A stretch of 64,000 nt of DNA. Source: Gracilimonas sp040904925. Lineage in GTDB: Bacteria > Bacteroidota > Rhodothermia > Balneolales > Balneolaceae. Location of the stretch: assembly GCA_040904925.1 (NCBI GenBank), contig JBBDSP010000030.1:1-64000 (forward strand). Reading direction: 5' to 3'. The position numbers and the translations under genes were made by a program. The stretch's first letter is position 1. Each line of letters starts with the position of its first letter. A model generated the notes under the pieces. It did not search any database and had not been told where the DNA came from. It worked only from the letters and a program-made list of their open reading frames with translations. Below are positions 43,987 through 52,419 of this stretch, in pieces.

Positions 43987-45255
43987 CTATAAGTAATCTC
44001 TTCCGAAGAACGGTTTCAACACTTCCGGAACTCTAACCTTTCCATTCTCTTCCTGATAAGCTTCCAAAATTGCAGAAACAACACGCGGTAAAGCCAATCC
44101 GGATCCATTCAGCGTGTGCAGGATCTCAATTTCTTTTTCATCTTTTCGGTATCTCAGTTGCATACGACGCGCCTGAAAACTTTCGAAATTTGAGCAGGAA
44201 CTTACTTCGAGCCAGCGTTGCTGACCGGGACTCCAAACCTCAAGGTCATATTTTTTACTTTGAGTAAAACCCATATCCCCTGTACACATCAATAGCGTAC
44301 GGTATGGTAGTTCCAGCGCTTCAAGTAATCCTTCAGCATGCTCACGTAGGCTTTCCAACTCACCATAGGATTCTTCCGGTTTCACAATTTTAACCAATTC
44401 CACTTTATCAAATTGATGTAGGCGATTTAACCCGCGAACATCTTTTCCGTAAGAACCTGCTTCCCGTCTCCAGCATGGAGTATGACACACATATTTTTTG
44501 GGAATGTCTTTGTTTTCAATGATCTCATCCCGGTGAAAATTAGTCACCGGAACTTCAGCTGTTGGGATGTTGAAAAATCCATCACGGGGAATTTCATACA
44601 TCATGTCTTCTTTATCAGGAATCTGTCCGGTTCCACGGGCTGAATCTTCATTCACAAAATAGGGAGCCTGCATTTCCGTATATCCGGCTTTAATGGCTTC
44701 ATTGATAAAATAGTTGATCAATGCACGCTGAAGCTGTGCCACTCCTGCAACATAAAATGGAAATCCTGCTCCGGTTACTTTTACTCCGCGTTCAAAATCA
44801 ACCCAGCCATGGCGCTCGGTAAGCTCCCAATGAGGTTTCCGCCATTCACTCTTATCCGGTTCTCCCCAGGTTTTAAAGGTTTCATTGTCCTCTTCCGTTG
44901 CCCCAACCGGAACGCTTGGATGAGGGATATTAGGAATTCTGTATAGCAAATTATCACGATCTATACGAAGACCTTTCACTTCTTCTTCAATTTCTTTGAT
45001 CTGCTCTTTCATGGCAGAAGTTTGGTTGATGATCTTTTGAGCTTCCTCTTTCTTGCCCTGACTCATCAGCTGCCCGATCTTGCTTGACTTAGAATTGCTC
45101 TCACTGCGAAGAAGATCGCCTTCATGAACTTTTGTTCTCCAGGCTTCATCCGCAGAAAGTACTTTTTCAACCACAGAGATATCTTTTTCTCCTTTATCTT
45201 TGATTGCCTTTTCTACCTGTTCACGATTTTCCCTGATGAAGTTGATATCAAGCAT
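43987..45255 (-). CDS. serS: Seryl-tRNA synthetase
   Basis: A class II synthetase of 422 residues. An N-terminal antiparallel coiled-coil arm covers about residues 1-105. The catalytic core has motif 2 in YVCHTPCWRREAGSYGKDVRGL and motif 3 in LNGSGLALPRVVSAILE. It is complete. No T-box or other leader element is visible upstream. Confidence 0.95.
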   Translation of the reverse strand: MLDINFIRENREQVEKAIKDKGEKDISVVEKVLSADEAWRTKVHEGDLLRSESNSKSSKIGQLMSQGKKEEAQKIINQTSAMKEQIKEIEEEVKGLRIDRDNLLYRIPNIPHPSVPVGATEEDNETFKTWGEPDKSEWRKPHWELTERHGWVDFERGVKVTGAGFPFYVAGVAQLQRALINYFINEAIKAGYTEMQAPYFVNEDSARGTGQIPDKEDMMYEIPRDGFFNIPTAEVPVTNFHRDEIIENKDIPKKYVCHTPCWRREAGSYGKDVRGLNRLHQFDKVELVKIVKPEESYGELESLREHAEGLLEALELPYRTLLMCTGDMGFTQSKKYDLEVWSPGQQRWLEVSSCSNFESFQARRMQLRYRKDEKEIEILHTLNGSGLALPRVVSAILEAYQEENGKVRVPEVLKPFFGRDYL

Positions 45256-45380
45256 GTTCTAAAATTATCCGGTTGAGATTTAAACCTCAAAGATAAGACG
45301 TATTCCCCTTTTTGTTACACCTTTTTTGGATGAATAATATTTTCAAGAACACACACTATGGAAGCGCTTTTACCATTGAC

Positions 45381-45399
45381 AACCTAAATAATTAAGGTT
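45381..45399. promoter_or_regulatory. Possible Lrp operator
   Basis: AACCT and AGGTT are separated by nine A/T-only bases, 44 bases before the Lrp-family gene. An AT-rich palindrome of this size fits autoregulation by an Lrp/AsnC protein. Confidence 0.4.
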
Positions 45400-45443
45400 A
45401 TCATTGATCATTCAAAGAAATTTTAGGCTTTTAGGTAATAATT

Positions 45444-45929
45444 ATGAGTCATTTATTAGATGAAACTGATCTTACTATTCTTAATCATCTGCAGGAACAT
45501 GGGCGGGCACAGCGCAATACCATTGCAGAGATCGTAAACCTTTCTGTACCCTCTGTTTCGGAACGTATGAAAAAGCTTGAAGAGCGAGGACTTATAGAAG
45601 GATATAAAGCTATACTCAACAGTAAAAAATTTCACTTCGACATTACTGCTTTCATTTTTGTTCAGGTTGACGGTTCAGAGAACTATCAAAATTTTGTAGA
45701 AAAAGCACATGAAGAAGTTGAAATTCTCGAATGCCACTCCATAACCGGAGATGGTTCTCACTTCCTAAAAGTTCGAACCAAAAATACCGGTTCCTTCGAA
45801 AGCCTGCTCTCCAGAATACAGGCCTGGGAAGGAGTCAGTAAAACCCGATCTAACCTGGTTTTATCAAGTTTTAAGGAAACCCGAGCTATTCCGGTTGAGC
45901 ATGCCACGGAGCTTATCAAGCAACAGTAA
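45444..45929 (+). CDS. Lrp/AsnC family transcriptional regulator
   Basis: A 161-residue regulator. The N-terminal winged helix-turn-helix is LDETDLTILNHLQEHGRAQRNTIAEIVNLSVPSVSERMKKL. The C-terminal RAM domain (about residues 70-150, with ITAFIFVQVD and ECHSITGDGSHFLKV) would bind a small effector such as an amino acid. The target genes are unknown. Confidence 0.9.
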   Translation: MSHLLDETDLTILNHLQEHGRAQRNTIAEIVNLSVPSVSERMKKLEERGLIEGYKAILNSKKFHFDITAFIFVQVDGSENYQNFVEKAHEEVEILECHSITGDGSHFLKVRTKNTGSFESLLSRIQAWEGVSKTRSNLVLSSFKETRAIPVEHATELIKQQ

Positions 45930-46070
45930 GTAAATCATTCCTCCCTACTTTACGTTTACTTGCTAAACTAAGAATGCTTAACTTACGTCATTCTGACAGT
46001 AAGAGAATCAATATTCAGCTCCCTGTTTATAAAAAGCAGGTAATAACGTTTTAATGCGATAGTATACTTT

Positions 46071-47363
46071 ATGGATCGAGAAGTTTTTCAGGAACAATAT
46101 GGGTTATTAGGCACCTCTGAAGCCATGAGGCAGGTGATCGATAAAATTATGCAAGTGGCTAAAACCGATATCACGGTGACTTTGCAAGGCGAAAGCGGAG
46201 TAGGTAAAGATGTAACCGCCCGGGCAATACATGCACTGAGCGATCGCGGTAGAAACAATTTGGTGATCGTAAACTGTGGCGCTATTCCTGAGGGAATTAT
46301 TGAAAGTGAACTTTTTGGGCATGAAAAAGGAGCCTTCACCGGAGCTGAAACTTCCCGTGAAGGATACTTTGAGAAAGCCAATGGCGGCACCATTTTTCTT
46401 GATGAGATCGGTGATACCCCAAAGAATGTGCAGGTCAAATTACTTCGGGTTCTTGAAAATGGCGAGTTTTTCAGAGTGGGGTCAAGTAAAGTTCAAACTA
46501 CCGATGTGCGGGTGATCGCTGCTACAAATCAGGATCTGTGGCAAATGGTACAGGATGGGGCTTTCCGTGAAGATCTTTATTATCGGCTGGATACTGTTCA
46601 GATCAAGCTCCCCCCACTCAGAGACCGCTCAGAAGATATCATCCCTATTTTTCGAAAATTTGTTGAAGAATATTCTGCTAAATACGATTCTGTTTTCAAG
46701 GGCTTTTCAGATGAAGCACGTGAATTACTGATTTCCTACCGTTGGCCTGGCAATATCAGGGAGTTGAGAAATGTAGCAGAACAATTGGTGGTGCTCGAAA
46801 AATCTCAATTCATCGACAAGGAGAAGCTTAAAAAATACCTCAAAGGCAGACAGCATGAAGGAAGTGCCGATAATCTCCCTATGGTAGCCAACCGGCCGGC
46901 AGAGAATAACCGAACAAACTCTGATCCTGAGTTTGACCGTAAAGACCGGGAACTCATATATCGTGCATTGGTGGAATTGAGAAATGACATTGCGGATGTA
47001 AAAAAGATGTTTGCTAATTTCCTCTACTCCACCTTTTCTGCCAAAAACTTGAAAGCACTTCCGGCTTCAGTAAAGGACGAAGTTGATAAAACAGAAGTAT
47101 CGGGTGTAAATGTAAACTTGGGGGATCATGCTTCTCTTGGTATGCAATCAATGCCTGATGAACCTGATATTGAAGAGACAGAAGAATCAGAGTTAAGTGA
47201 TTTCCTTCAAAACAATGAGATCCCTTCAATCGAAGAAGCCGAGAAGTTCCTAATTCAGCAAGCACTTAAACGCTTTGACGGTAACCGAAGAAAAGCCTCA
47301 GAAACACTGGGCGTTAGTGAACGAACCTTATACAGGAAATTGGATCAATATGGCTTGGAATAA
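46071..47363 (+). CDS. Sigma-54-dependent activator without receiver domain
   Basis: A 430-residue enhancer-binding protein. The AAA+ domain begins almost at once, with Walker A GESGVGKD (40-47), the sigma-54 contact loop GAFTGA (87-92), Walker B IFLDEIGD and the arginine-finger region YYRLDTVQIKLPPLRDR. An acidic linker leads to a C-terminal Fis-type helix-turn-helix (AEKFLIQQALKRFDGNRRKAS). No N-terminal regulatory domain is present, so control must come from expression or partners. The lptE gene starts inside its last 14 bases, an arrangement I also know from Bacteroidota. Confidence 0.92.
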   Translation: MDREVFQEQYGLLGTSEAMRQVIDKIMQVAKTDITVTLQGESGVGKDVTARAIHALSDRGRNNLVIVNCGAIPEGIIESELFGHEKGAFTGAETSREGYFEKANGGTIFLDEIGDTPKNVQVKLLRVLENGEFFRVGSSKVQTTDVRVIAATNQDLWQMVQDGAFREDLYYRLDTVQIKLPPLRDRSEDIIPIFRKFVEEYSAKYDSVFKGFSDEARELLISYRWPGNIRELRNVAEQLVVLEKSQFIDKEKLKKYLKGRQHEGSADNLPMVANRPAENNRTNSDPEFDRKDRELIYRALVELRNDIADVKKMFANFLYSTFSAKNLKALPASVKDEVDKTEVSGVNVNLGDHASLGMQSMPDEPDIEETEESELSDFLQNNEIPSIEEAEKFLIQQALKRFDGNRRKASETLGVSERTLYRKLDQYGLE

Positions 47364-47865
47364 AAACTGGGTTCTCATCGTACTGTGTGTAGGATTTATA
47401 TTTAGCGGATGCCTTCGCTACAGTTTTACCGGAGCTTCCATCCCTGAAGGAGTTGAAACTATATATATCCCCTTTTTTCCGGATCAATCCAACAGTGGAC
47501 TTGGGGATCTGAGTGACAGGCTTAACCAGGTGCTTATTGACCGTTTTGTAAACCAAAGCAGTCTACAGCTTGCAAATAACGAAGCTGATGCAGATGCCGT
47601 GCTCGATGGAGTGATTACTTCTTATTCAAACCGTCCATTTAGTATTGGTGGAGACGAACAAACTGATGAAAATCAGGTTTCCATAACCGTTCAAGCAACA
47701 TTCCTTTATTCTTCCAATGACGAACCTGAATGGAGTTCTTCTTTTAGCGGAAGCTTCACTTATGACCCTTCCCAGGATCCCATTGCCGGTGAAAATAACG
47801 CTGCTAACGGAGCTTTAGAGCAAATAGCCAATAATATGTTTAATGATGCGGTAAGTAATTGGTAA
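47350..47865 (+). CDS. lptE: LptE-like LPS-assembly lipoprotein
   Basis: A 171-residue lipoprotein starting at the ATG at 47350, inside the activator gene. Signal peptide and lipobox FIFSGC (Cys21) lead to a beta-rich LptE-like domain: YSFTGASIPEGVETIYIPFF and TVQATFLYSSNDEP. LptE plugs the LptD barrel to insert lipopolysaccharide. The family likeness is weak in sequence, but the neighbourhood is as expected. A longer in-frame extension upstream lacks a signal peptide and is rejected. Confidence 0.7.
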   Translation: MAWNKNWVLIVLCVGFIFSGCLRYSFTGASIPEGVETIYIPFFPDQSNSGLGDLSDRLNQVLIDRFVNQSSLQLANNEADADAVLDGVITSYSNRPFSIGGDEQTDENQVSITVQATFLYSSNDEPEWSSSFSGSFTYDPSQDPIAGENNAANGALEQIANNMFNDAVSNW

Positions 47866-47921
47866 TTTACTTTGATTGTAAGTCCGCTTCACTTTATTAT
47901 TGCTGATCCTTAACCAAATTT

Positions 47922-48533
47922 ATGCAAGAACTTCCTTTCAACATACCTAAGTCTCTGTCTTCCTTTGTGGAAAAGTTTGATGAGGATCCGGAAAGGATTA
48001 CTCAAAAACTAAAGAAACACCTAAATAAGCGAGGACCTGATGCTGTTGGGCATTTTTTACTTTCCTGGTTCTATCACCTTCAAAGCAAGAATAAGGAAGC
48101 GGTCAAAGAAGCCCTGAAAGCAAAGACCTATGCGCCCGGAAGTCCTTTGATGGAACACCTTCATTATTTTTTAGTTCATCCCGAGAAATTCGAGGCAGCC
48201 ATTCCTGAACACTCCTATACTTCTTCAAGTATGAAGCTGCAGCAGGGATCCAGAACATCCCCAATCCTTAACCTTGATCGGCTCATAGAAATGCTTGAGC
48301 AAGTTGAATCCAAGCGCATTCAGATTCCTGCAGATGATGAAGATTTTGATGATTCAGACCTAAGCAAGGAAGCAGAAGAAGTAGATGATGTAGTTTCAGA
48401 AACGCTGGCAAAGATACACCTGAAACAAGGGCGTAAAAAAGAAGCTGTAAAAATGTATGAGCGCCTTATAGATAAGAACAGTGATAAGGCGGATCATTAC
48501 AAAGAGCAGATCAAAAAGCTTAAGGAAGCCTGA
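47922..48533 (+). CDS. Tetratricopeptide-like protein
   Basis: A 203-residue cytosolic protein with TPR-like helices at both ends: ALLSWFYHLQSKNKEAVKEAL-type near residue 50 and VSETLAKIHLKQGRKKEAVKMYERL near 165. A poorly conserved acidic middle lies between. It follows lptE on the same strand and is probably part of the same run. Specific role unknown. Confidence 0.6.
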   Translation: MQELPFNIPKSLSSFVEKFDEDPERITQKLKKHLNKRGPDAVGHFLLSWFYHLQSKNKEAVKEALKAKTYAPGSPLMEHLHYFLVHPEKFEAAIPEHSYTSSSMKLQQGSRTSPILNLDRLIEMLEQVESKRIQIPADDEDFDDSDLSKEAEEVDDVVSETLAKIHLKQGRKKEAVKMYERLIDKNSDKADHYKEQIKKLKEA

Positions 48534-48540
48534 AGTTAAA

Positions 48541-49164
48541 TTACTTTATGAAAGGGTTGTGTTGCTTTTCGTGCCCTATCGTAGTTTGTGGTCCGTGTCC
48601 CGGATATACCGTTGTATCATCAGGAAGAGTATAAAGTTTTTCTTTGATGCTTTTCTCCAGCACTTCAAAATTCCCTTCATAAAGATCCGTCCGCCCAATG
48701 CTTTCTTTAAAAAGAGCATCTCCGGCAATCACGATCTCATCAGATTTGAAGTGAATTGAAACGTGATCCGGTGCATGTCCGGGAGTGAAGAGACAAGTAA
48801 ATGTGAAATCACCAATCTCAAATTCTCCCTCGGAGGGCAATACTTCCGGTTGAAAATCAAAGCCGCCCTGATTAATACCAAACATTTGGGCCTGACTTCC
48901 AAAATTTTTCCAGAGAAATCGGTCTTTATCACACAAATAAACCGGCACCTCAAAATCACGAAGGGTACGATTCAAGCCTAACACATGGTCCACATGAGCA
49001 TGCGTTAAAACTATAGCTTTGAGCTCACCCTGAACAGCGTCTTTAAACTTCTGATACTCAGGCTCACGTGCAAAACCGGGATCTATAAGAAGATGCTGAT
49101 CCCCTTCCGTGAGCAGATGGGTGTTTTCTAAAAATGGGCCTACTTCAAATATTTGTACTTCCAT
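48541..49164 (-). CDS. MBL-fold metallo-hydrolase (GloB-like)
   Basis: A 207-residue beta-lactamase-fold enzyme with the metal motif THAHVDHVLG, DPGFA at the start, the Asp in VIAGDALF and the His in YPGHGPQT. It resembles glyoxalase II-type hydrolases acting on thioesters. Substrate is not determinable. It converges on the TPR gene with an 8-base gap. Confidence 0.82.
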   Translation of the reverse strand: MEVQIFEVGPFLENTHLLTEGDQHLLIDPGFAREPEYQKFKDAVQGELKAIVLTHAHVDHVLGLNRTLRDFEVPVYLCDKDRFLWKNFGSQAQMFGINQGGFDFQPEVLPSEGEFEIGDFTFTCLFTPGHAPDHVSIHFKSDEIVIAGDALFKESIGRTDLYEGNFEVLEKSIKEKLYTLPDDTTVYPGHGPQTTIGHEKQHNPFIK

Positions 49165-49170
49165 ATTTCA

Positions 49171-49207
49171 AAAATAAAAAAAGGATGCACCTATAAAGAT
49201 ACATCCT
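49171..49207 (-). terminator. rpmE terminator
   Basis: AGGATG and CATCCT pair across 14 bases; on the minus strand a run of T broken by a single A follows. It lies just past the rpmE stop. Confidence 0.7.
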
Positions 49208-49228
49208 CTTATAAAATGATTGCTCAGT

Positions 49229-49450
49229 TTACTTGTCTTCGCCTTTACCGTATCGACGTTTGAAACGATCAACACGTCCGGCTGTAGAAGTAAATGTATT
49301 GCTTTTTGTATAGAACGGATGGTTTTTAGAATCTACCTCGCTGCGATATACACCATCTTTAGTGTCCATTGTGCTGCGGGTTGTAATTTCGGTACCATCG
49401 CTCATCAATACCGTAATTTCTTTGTAATCTGGATGAATTCCTTTTTTCAT
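49229..49450 (-). CDS. rpmE: 50S ribosomal protein bL31, zinc-free form
   Basis: L31 of 73 residues from the ATG at 49450 (MKKGIHPDYKEITVLMSDG). It ends TAGRVDRFKRRYGKGEDK. The four zinc-ligand cysteines of C+ L31 (E. coli 16, 18, 37, 40) are absent, so this is a zinc-independent form. Nine further codons are open upstream but do not match the family. Confidence 0.9.
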   Translation of the reverse strand: MKKGIHPDYKEITVLMSDGTEITTRSTMDTKDGVYRSEVDSKNHPFYTKSNTFTSTAGRVDRFKRRYGKGEDK

Positions 49451-49522
49451 AATCGTATGCTTGCTTGAAATTTGCAAAGGCTTTAAATATAAGGTTAACT
49501 CAAGCTGAATTCAATGAAATAA

Positions 49523-51010
49523 TTACTCAAATTCATCAAAGTTATCTTCGTCATAATCGCCCAGTGATGAGAACATACTGCCAAGCATATCAGAGTACAA
49601 TGTTTGGTCGTCAAGGTCCTGTTTACTAAGCATAGAATTCTGATGAAGCGCCTCTAAAACAAAATCCATCCAAATGAATTTTTCATCTTTCGGAGCATCC
49701 TTGGCGTACTTATCGACCAACTCTTCTAAGCCCGTCGTCCTGTTTAAAATTTTCTGATACTCTTTGTTTGAGAGCGTATCTGAGATGTTAATCTCATTTC
49801 CATCTGCAAACCAATCGGTCAAATCTTTATAAACCGATTTCTGTTCTTCTGATTTGGCCTGAGGATCAGGAAAATGAAGCTTGAATGTTTTACTGATAGC
49901 TTTCCCGAGTATATGCTTCGCCACACTGATAGCACCCTCTTGTTCTCCCTCATAAACCAGCTCAATCTTACCGGTGAGAGCAGGAACCATATGATATAGA
50001 TCAGCAATCCGCACCGAAGCCTCTTTCTCTCCATTAATGATAGCTCGTCTTTCGACTGAGGATACTACCTGTTCAAGTGCCGTGATGGTCATTCGGGTTG
50101 AAACTCCACTTTTTTGATCTACATATTCAGAATCACGTGCCTCAAAAGCTGCGGTTTCAATAATTTCTCTGAACAGATCAGGGATATGAATCTTAATGCC
50201 CGACTCACGTTCCTGCCATGCTTCTTGTTTCGTGATCTCCATCCCTATATTCAATTCTTTGGGATAGTGGGTTATGATCTGTGAATCAATACGGTCTTTG
50301 AGCGGGGTGATAATATTTCCGCGATTTGTATAATCTTCCGGGTTCGCAGAAAATGCCATTGCGATATCGAGAGGAATACGGACGTTGAACCCGCGAATCT
50401 GGATATCACGTTCCTGCATAATATTGAGCAAGGCTACCTGAATTCTGGGTTGAAGATCAGGCAGTTCATTTATCACAAAGATCCCGCGGTTCGTTCTGGG
50501 AATAAGCCCAAAATTGATCACATTCTGATCTGCCAGTGTAAGTTTCTTGGTTGCAGCTTTGATCGGGTCAATATCTCCGATAAGATCGGCAACGGTAGTA
50601 TCCGGAGTAGCAAGTTTTTCACCATACCTGAATGAACGGTGCAACCAATCAATAGGAGTATCATCCCCTTTCTCCTCAATAAGTTCCCTGGCATATTTTG
50701 AAAGCGGATTAAGCGGATCATCATTGATCTCTGATCCTTTCACAATGGGAATATATTCATCCATGAAGTTTACCATCATGCGCAAGATTCTAGTTTTTGC
50801 CTGCCCCCGTAAACCCAGTAATATCATATCGTGCTTTGATAATAGCGCATGCTGGATCTGGGGTAATACGGACTTGTCATATCCTAAGATCCCCGGAAAA
50901 AGCTCTTCTTTATCGCGGATCTTCTTGATCAAATTTCGTCGTATCTCTTGCTTTACTGAAACAGATTCCCAACCACTTTTCTTTAATTCGCCTAAGGTAG
51001 TAGCCTTCAT
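49523..51010 (-). CDS. ChlI/MoxR-like AAA ATPase
   Basis: A 495-residue AAA+ ATPase related to magnesium chelatase subunit I and MoxR proteins. Walker A reads GLRGQAKTR, with Ala where Gly is usual, and the Walker B region is IFVINELPDL, with Asn before the Glu. The sensor 1 Asn is in FSANPEDYTNRG. The C-terminal half (about residues 290-495) is helical and acidic. MoxR proteins normally sit beside a VWA protein, but none is visible here. It could act as a chaperone for a complex encoded elsewhere. Confidence 0.72.
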   Translation of the reverse strand: MKATTLGELKKSGWESVSVKQEIRRNLIKKIRDKEELFPGILGYDKSVLPQIQHALLSKHDMILLGLRGQAKTRILRMMVNFMDEYIPIVKGSEINDDPLNPLSKYARELIEEKGDDTPIDWLHRSFRYGEKLATPDTTVADLIGDIDPIKAATKKLTLADQNVINFGLIPRTNRGIFVINELPDLQPRIQVALLNIMQERDIQIRGFNVRIPLDIAMAFSANPEDYTNRGNIITPLKDRIDSQIITHYPKELNIGMEITKQEAWQERESGIKIHIPDLFREIIETAAFEARDSEYVDQKSGVSTRMTITALEQVVSSVERRAIINGEKEASVRIADLYHMVPALTGKIELVYEGEQEGAISVAKHILGKAISKTFKLHFPDPQAKSEEQKSVYKDLTDWFADGNEINISDTLSNKEYQKILNRTTGLEELVDKYAKDAPKDEKFIWMDFVLEALHQNSMLSKQDLDDQTLYSDMLGSMFSSLGDYDEDNFDEFE

Positions 51011-51071
51011 TATTTATTTTCTTCTGATATGAAATTTTCCGTGTGTGAATACAACCCTTATTATAGGATCT

Positions 51072-52352
51072 TCATTCAGGTTTTTTAGCTTCAGAAAGAA
51101 TATTTGTAATGGCCCGGGCTTTGATCAAAGTTTCCTCCCATTCAGCTTTAGGATCTGAATCGCTTGTAATAGCCCCGCCAACCGGATATGTGAGATTCTC
51201 CTCATTTATAATGGCTGTGCGTATGATCACATTCAAATCAAAATCACCCTCAGGTTTTATATACCCCAACGCTCCGGAATAGATCCCTCTTTTATAATTC
51301 TCATATTTCTCAATACTTCGCATAGCCGAAATTTTTGGAGCTCCGGTCATTGACCCCATCGGGAAACAAGCTTTGATCAATTCGATACTGTCCGTTTGTT
51401 CTTCTACCCTGCATTCTACCGTTGAAACCATTTGGTGAACGGTCTCAAAACTCTGTACCTCAAACAACTTGGATACTTTTACGGAATTCTTGATCGCCAG
51501 CCTGCTCAGATCATTTCTAACCAAGTCCACGATCATAAGGTTTTCTGCTCGCTCCTTCTCAGAGTTTTGAAGCTTTTTTATATCAACAATTGAATCATTA
51601 CCCAATTCCCTTGATATGGTGCCTTTAATTGGCTGAGACCAAACCTTGGTTCCTTCTTTTGCTAAAAATCGTTCGGGAGAGGCACAACAGATCGAATACC
51701 CATCAAAAGCAACATACCCACCAAAAGGGACCGGGCCGGCTTTCTTCATTGCCTGATACAAAGTCAGGCTGTCACCTTTAAAATCAAACTCCACCGGATG
51801 GGATAGATTTATTTCGTAATAATTACCCTCATAAATATCTTCCTGAGCCTTTTTTACTAACTTATGATAACTCCCTTCCTGAATTTTGTTTTTTAAAATG
51901 AGGCTAAAATTATTTTTATGAAATTTTGATTCAATTTCTTTCGGAATCTTTCCCTTTAATACCTTAAAAGAATCGTCTCTGTTGATCTCAATAAGCAATC
52001 CCGGAACCATAAAAAAAAGATCCGGAGTATTAGCAAGATTTGTATTCCCGGAGCTAAGATCTTCAGTATAGTTCTTCAGATCATACCCAAAATATCCAAA
52101 CAACCAGTCCTTTTTCTTATTACGAAATTGACGCAAAGCTTCCCAGGGATTTGCCTTACACTCATCTTCCTTTCCATCCTCTACAATCTGAATCCTATCT
52201 CCAAAAGCTTTTATATAAGATTCCGGTAAAGCCGCCAGGTAACTCTTCGAGCTGGCAGGATGGTTTTTCATTTGTGATTCTAAAAAGATCACGGGTCCCT
52301 CTTTCCTCAAGTGGGTGATCAAATTCGATATGTAATGCTCATTTTTCTGCAT
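51072..52352 (-). CDS. pabB: Aminodeoxychorismate synthase component I
   Basis: A 426-residue chorismate-binding enzyme for folate synthesis. The diagnostic loop is PIKGTISR, with the Lys typical of PabB; TrpE has Ala here. Other motifs are EINLSHPVEF, NLMIVDLVRNDLSR, FETVHQMVSTV and FPMGSMTGAPKI. The N-terminal 150 residues are poorly conserved. PabA would supply ammonia from glutamine but is not nearby. Confidence 0.85.
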   Translation of the reverse strand: MQKNEHYISNLITHLRKEGPVIFLESQMKNHPASSKSYLAALPESYIKAFGDRIQIVEDGKEDECKANPWEALRQFRNKKKDWLFGYFGYDLKNYTEDLSSGNTNLANTPDLFFMVPGLLIEINRDDSFKVLKGKIPKEIESKFHKNNFSLILKNKIQEGSYHKLVKKAQEDIYEGNYYEINLSHPVEFDFKGDSLTLYQAMKKAGPVPFGGYVAFDGYSICCASPERFLAKEGTKVWSQPIKGTISRELGNDSIVDIKKLQNSEKERAENLMIVDLVRNDLSRLAIKNSVKVSKLFEVQSFETVHQMVSTVECRVEEQTDSIELIKACFPMGSMTGAPKISAMRSIEKYENYKRGIYSGALGYIKPEGDFDLNVIIRTAIINEENLTYPVGGAITSDSDPKAEWEETLIKARAITNILSEAKKPE

Positions 52353-52419
52353 AGTTTCAGGCGAACGAGTATAAGGCTTCTTTCACTCTTTTTGAACGTT
52401 TTTTCGTATCATTAGCACA

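Noticed and set aside
47275..47865. Longer lptE frame starting inside the activator at 47275
   Set aside because: It would put 25 hydrophilic residues before the lipoprotein signal peptide; the ATG at 47350 gives a clean lipobox.
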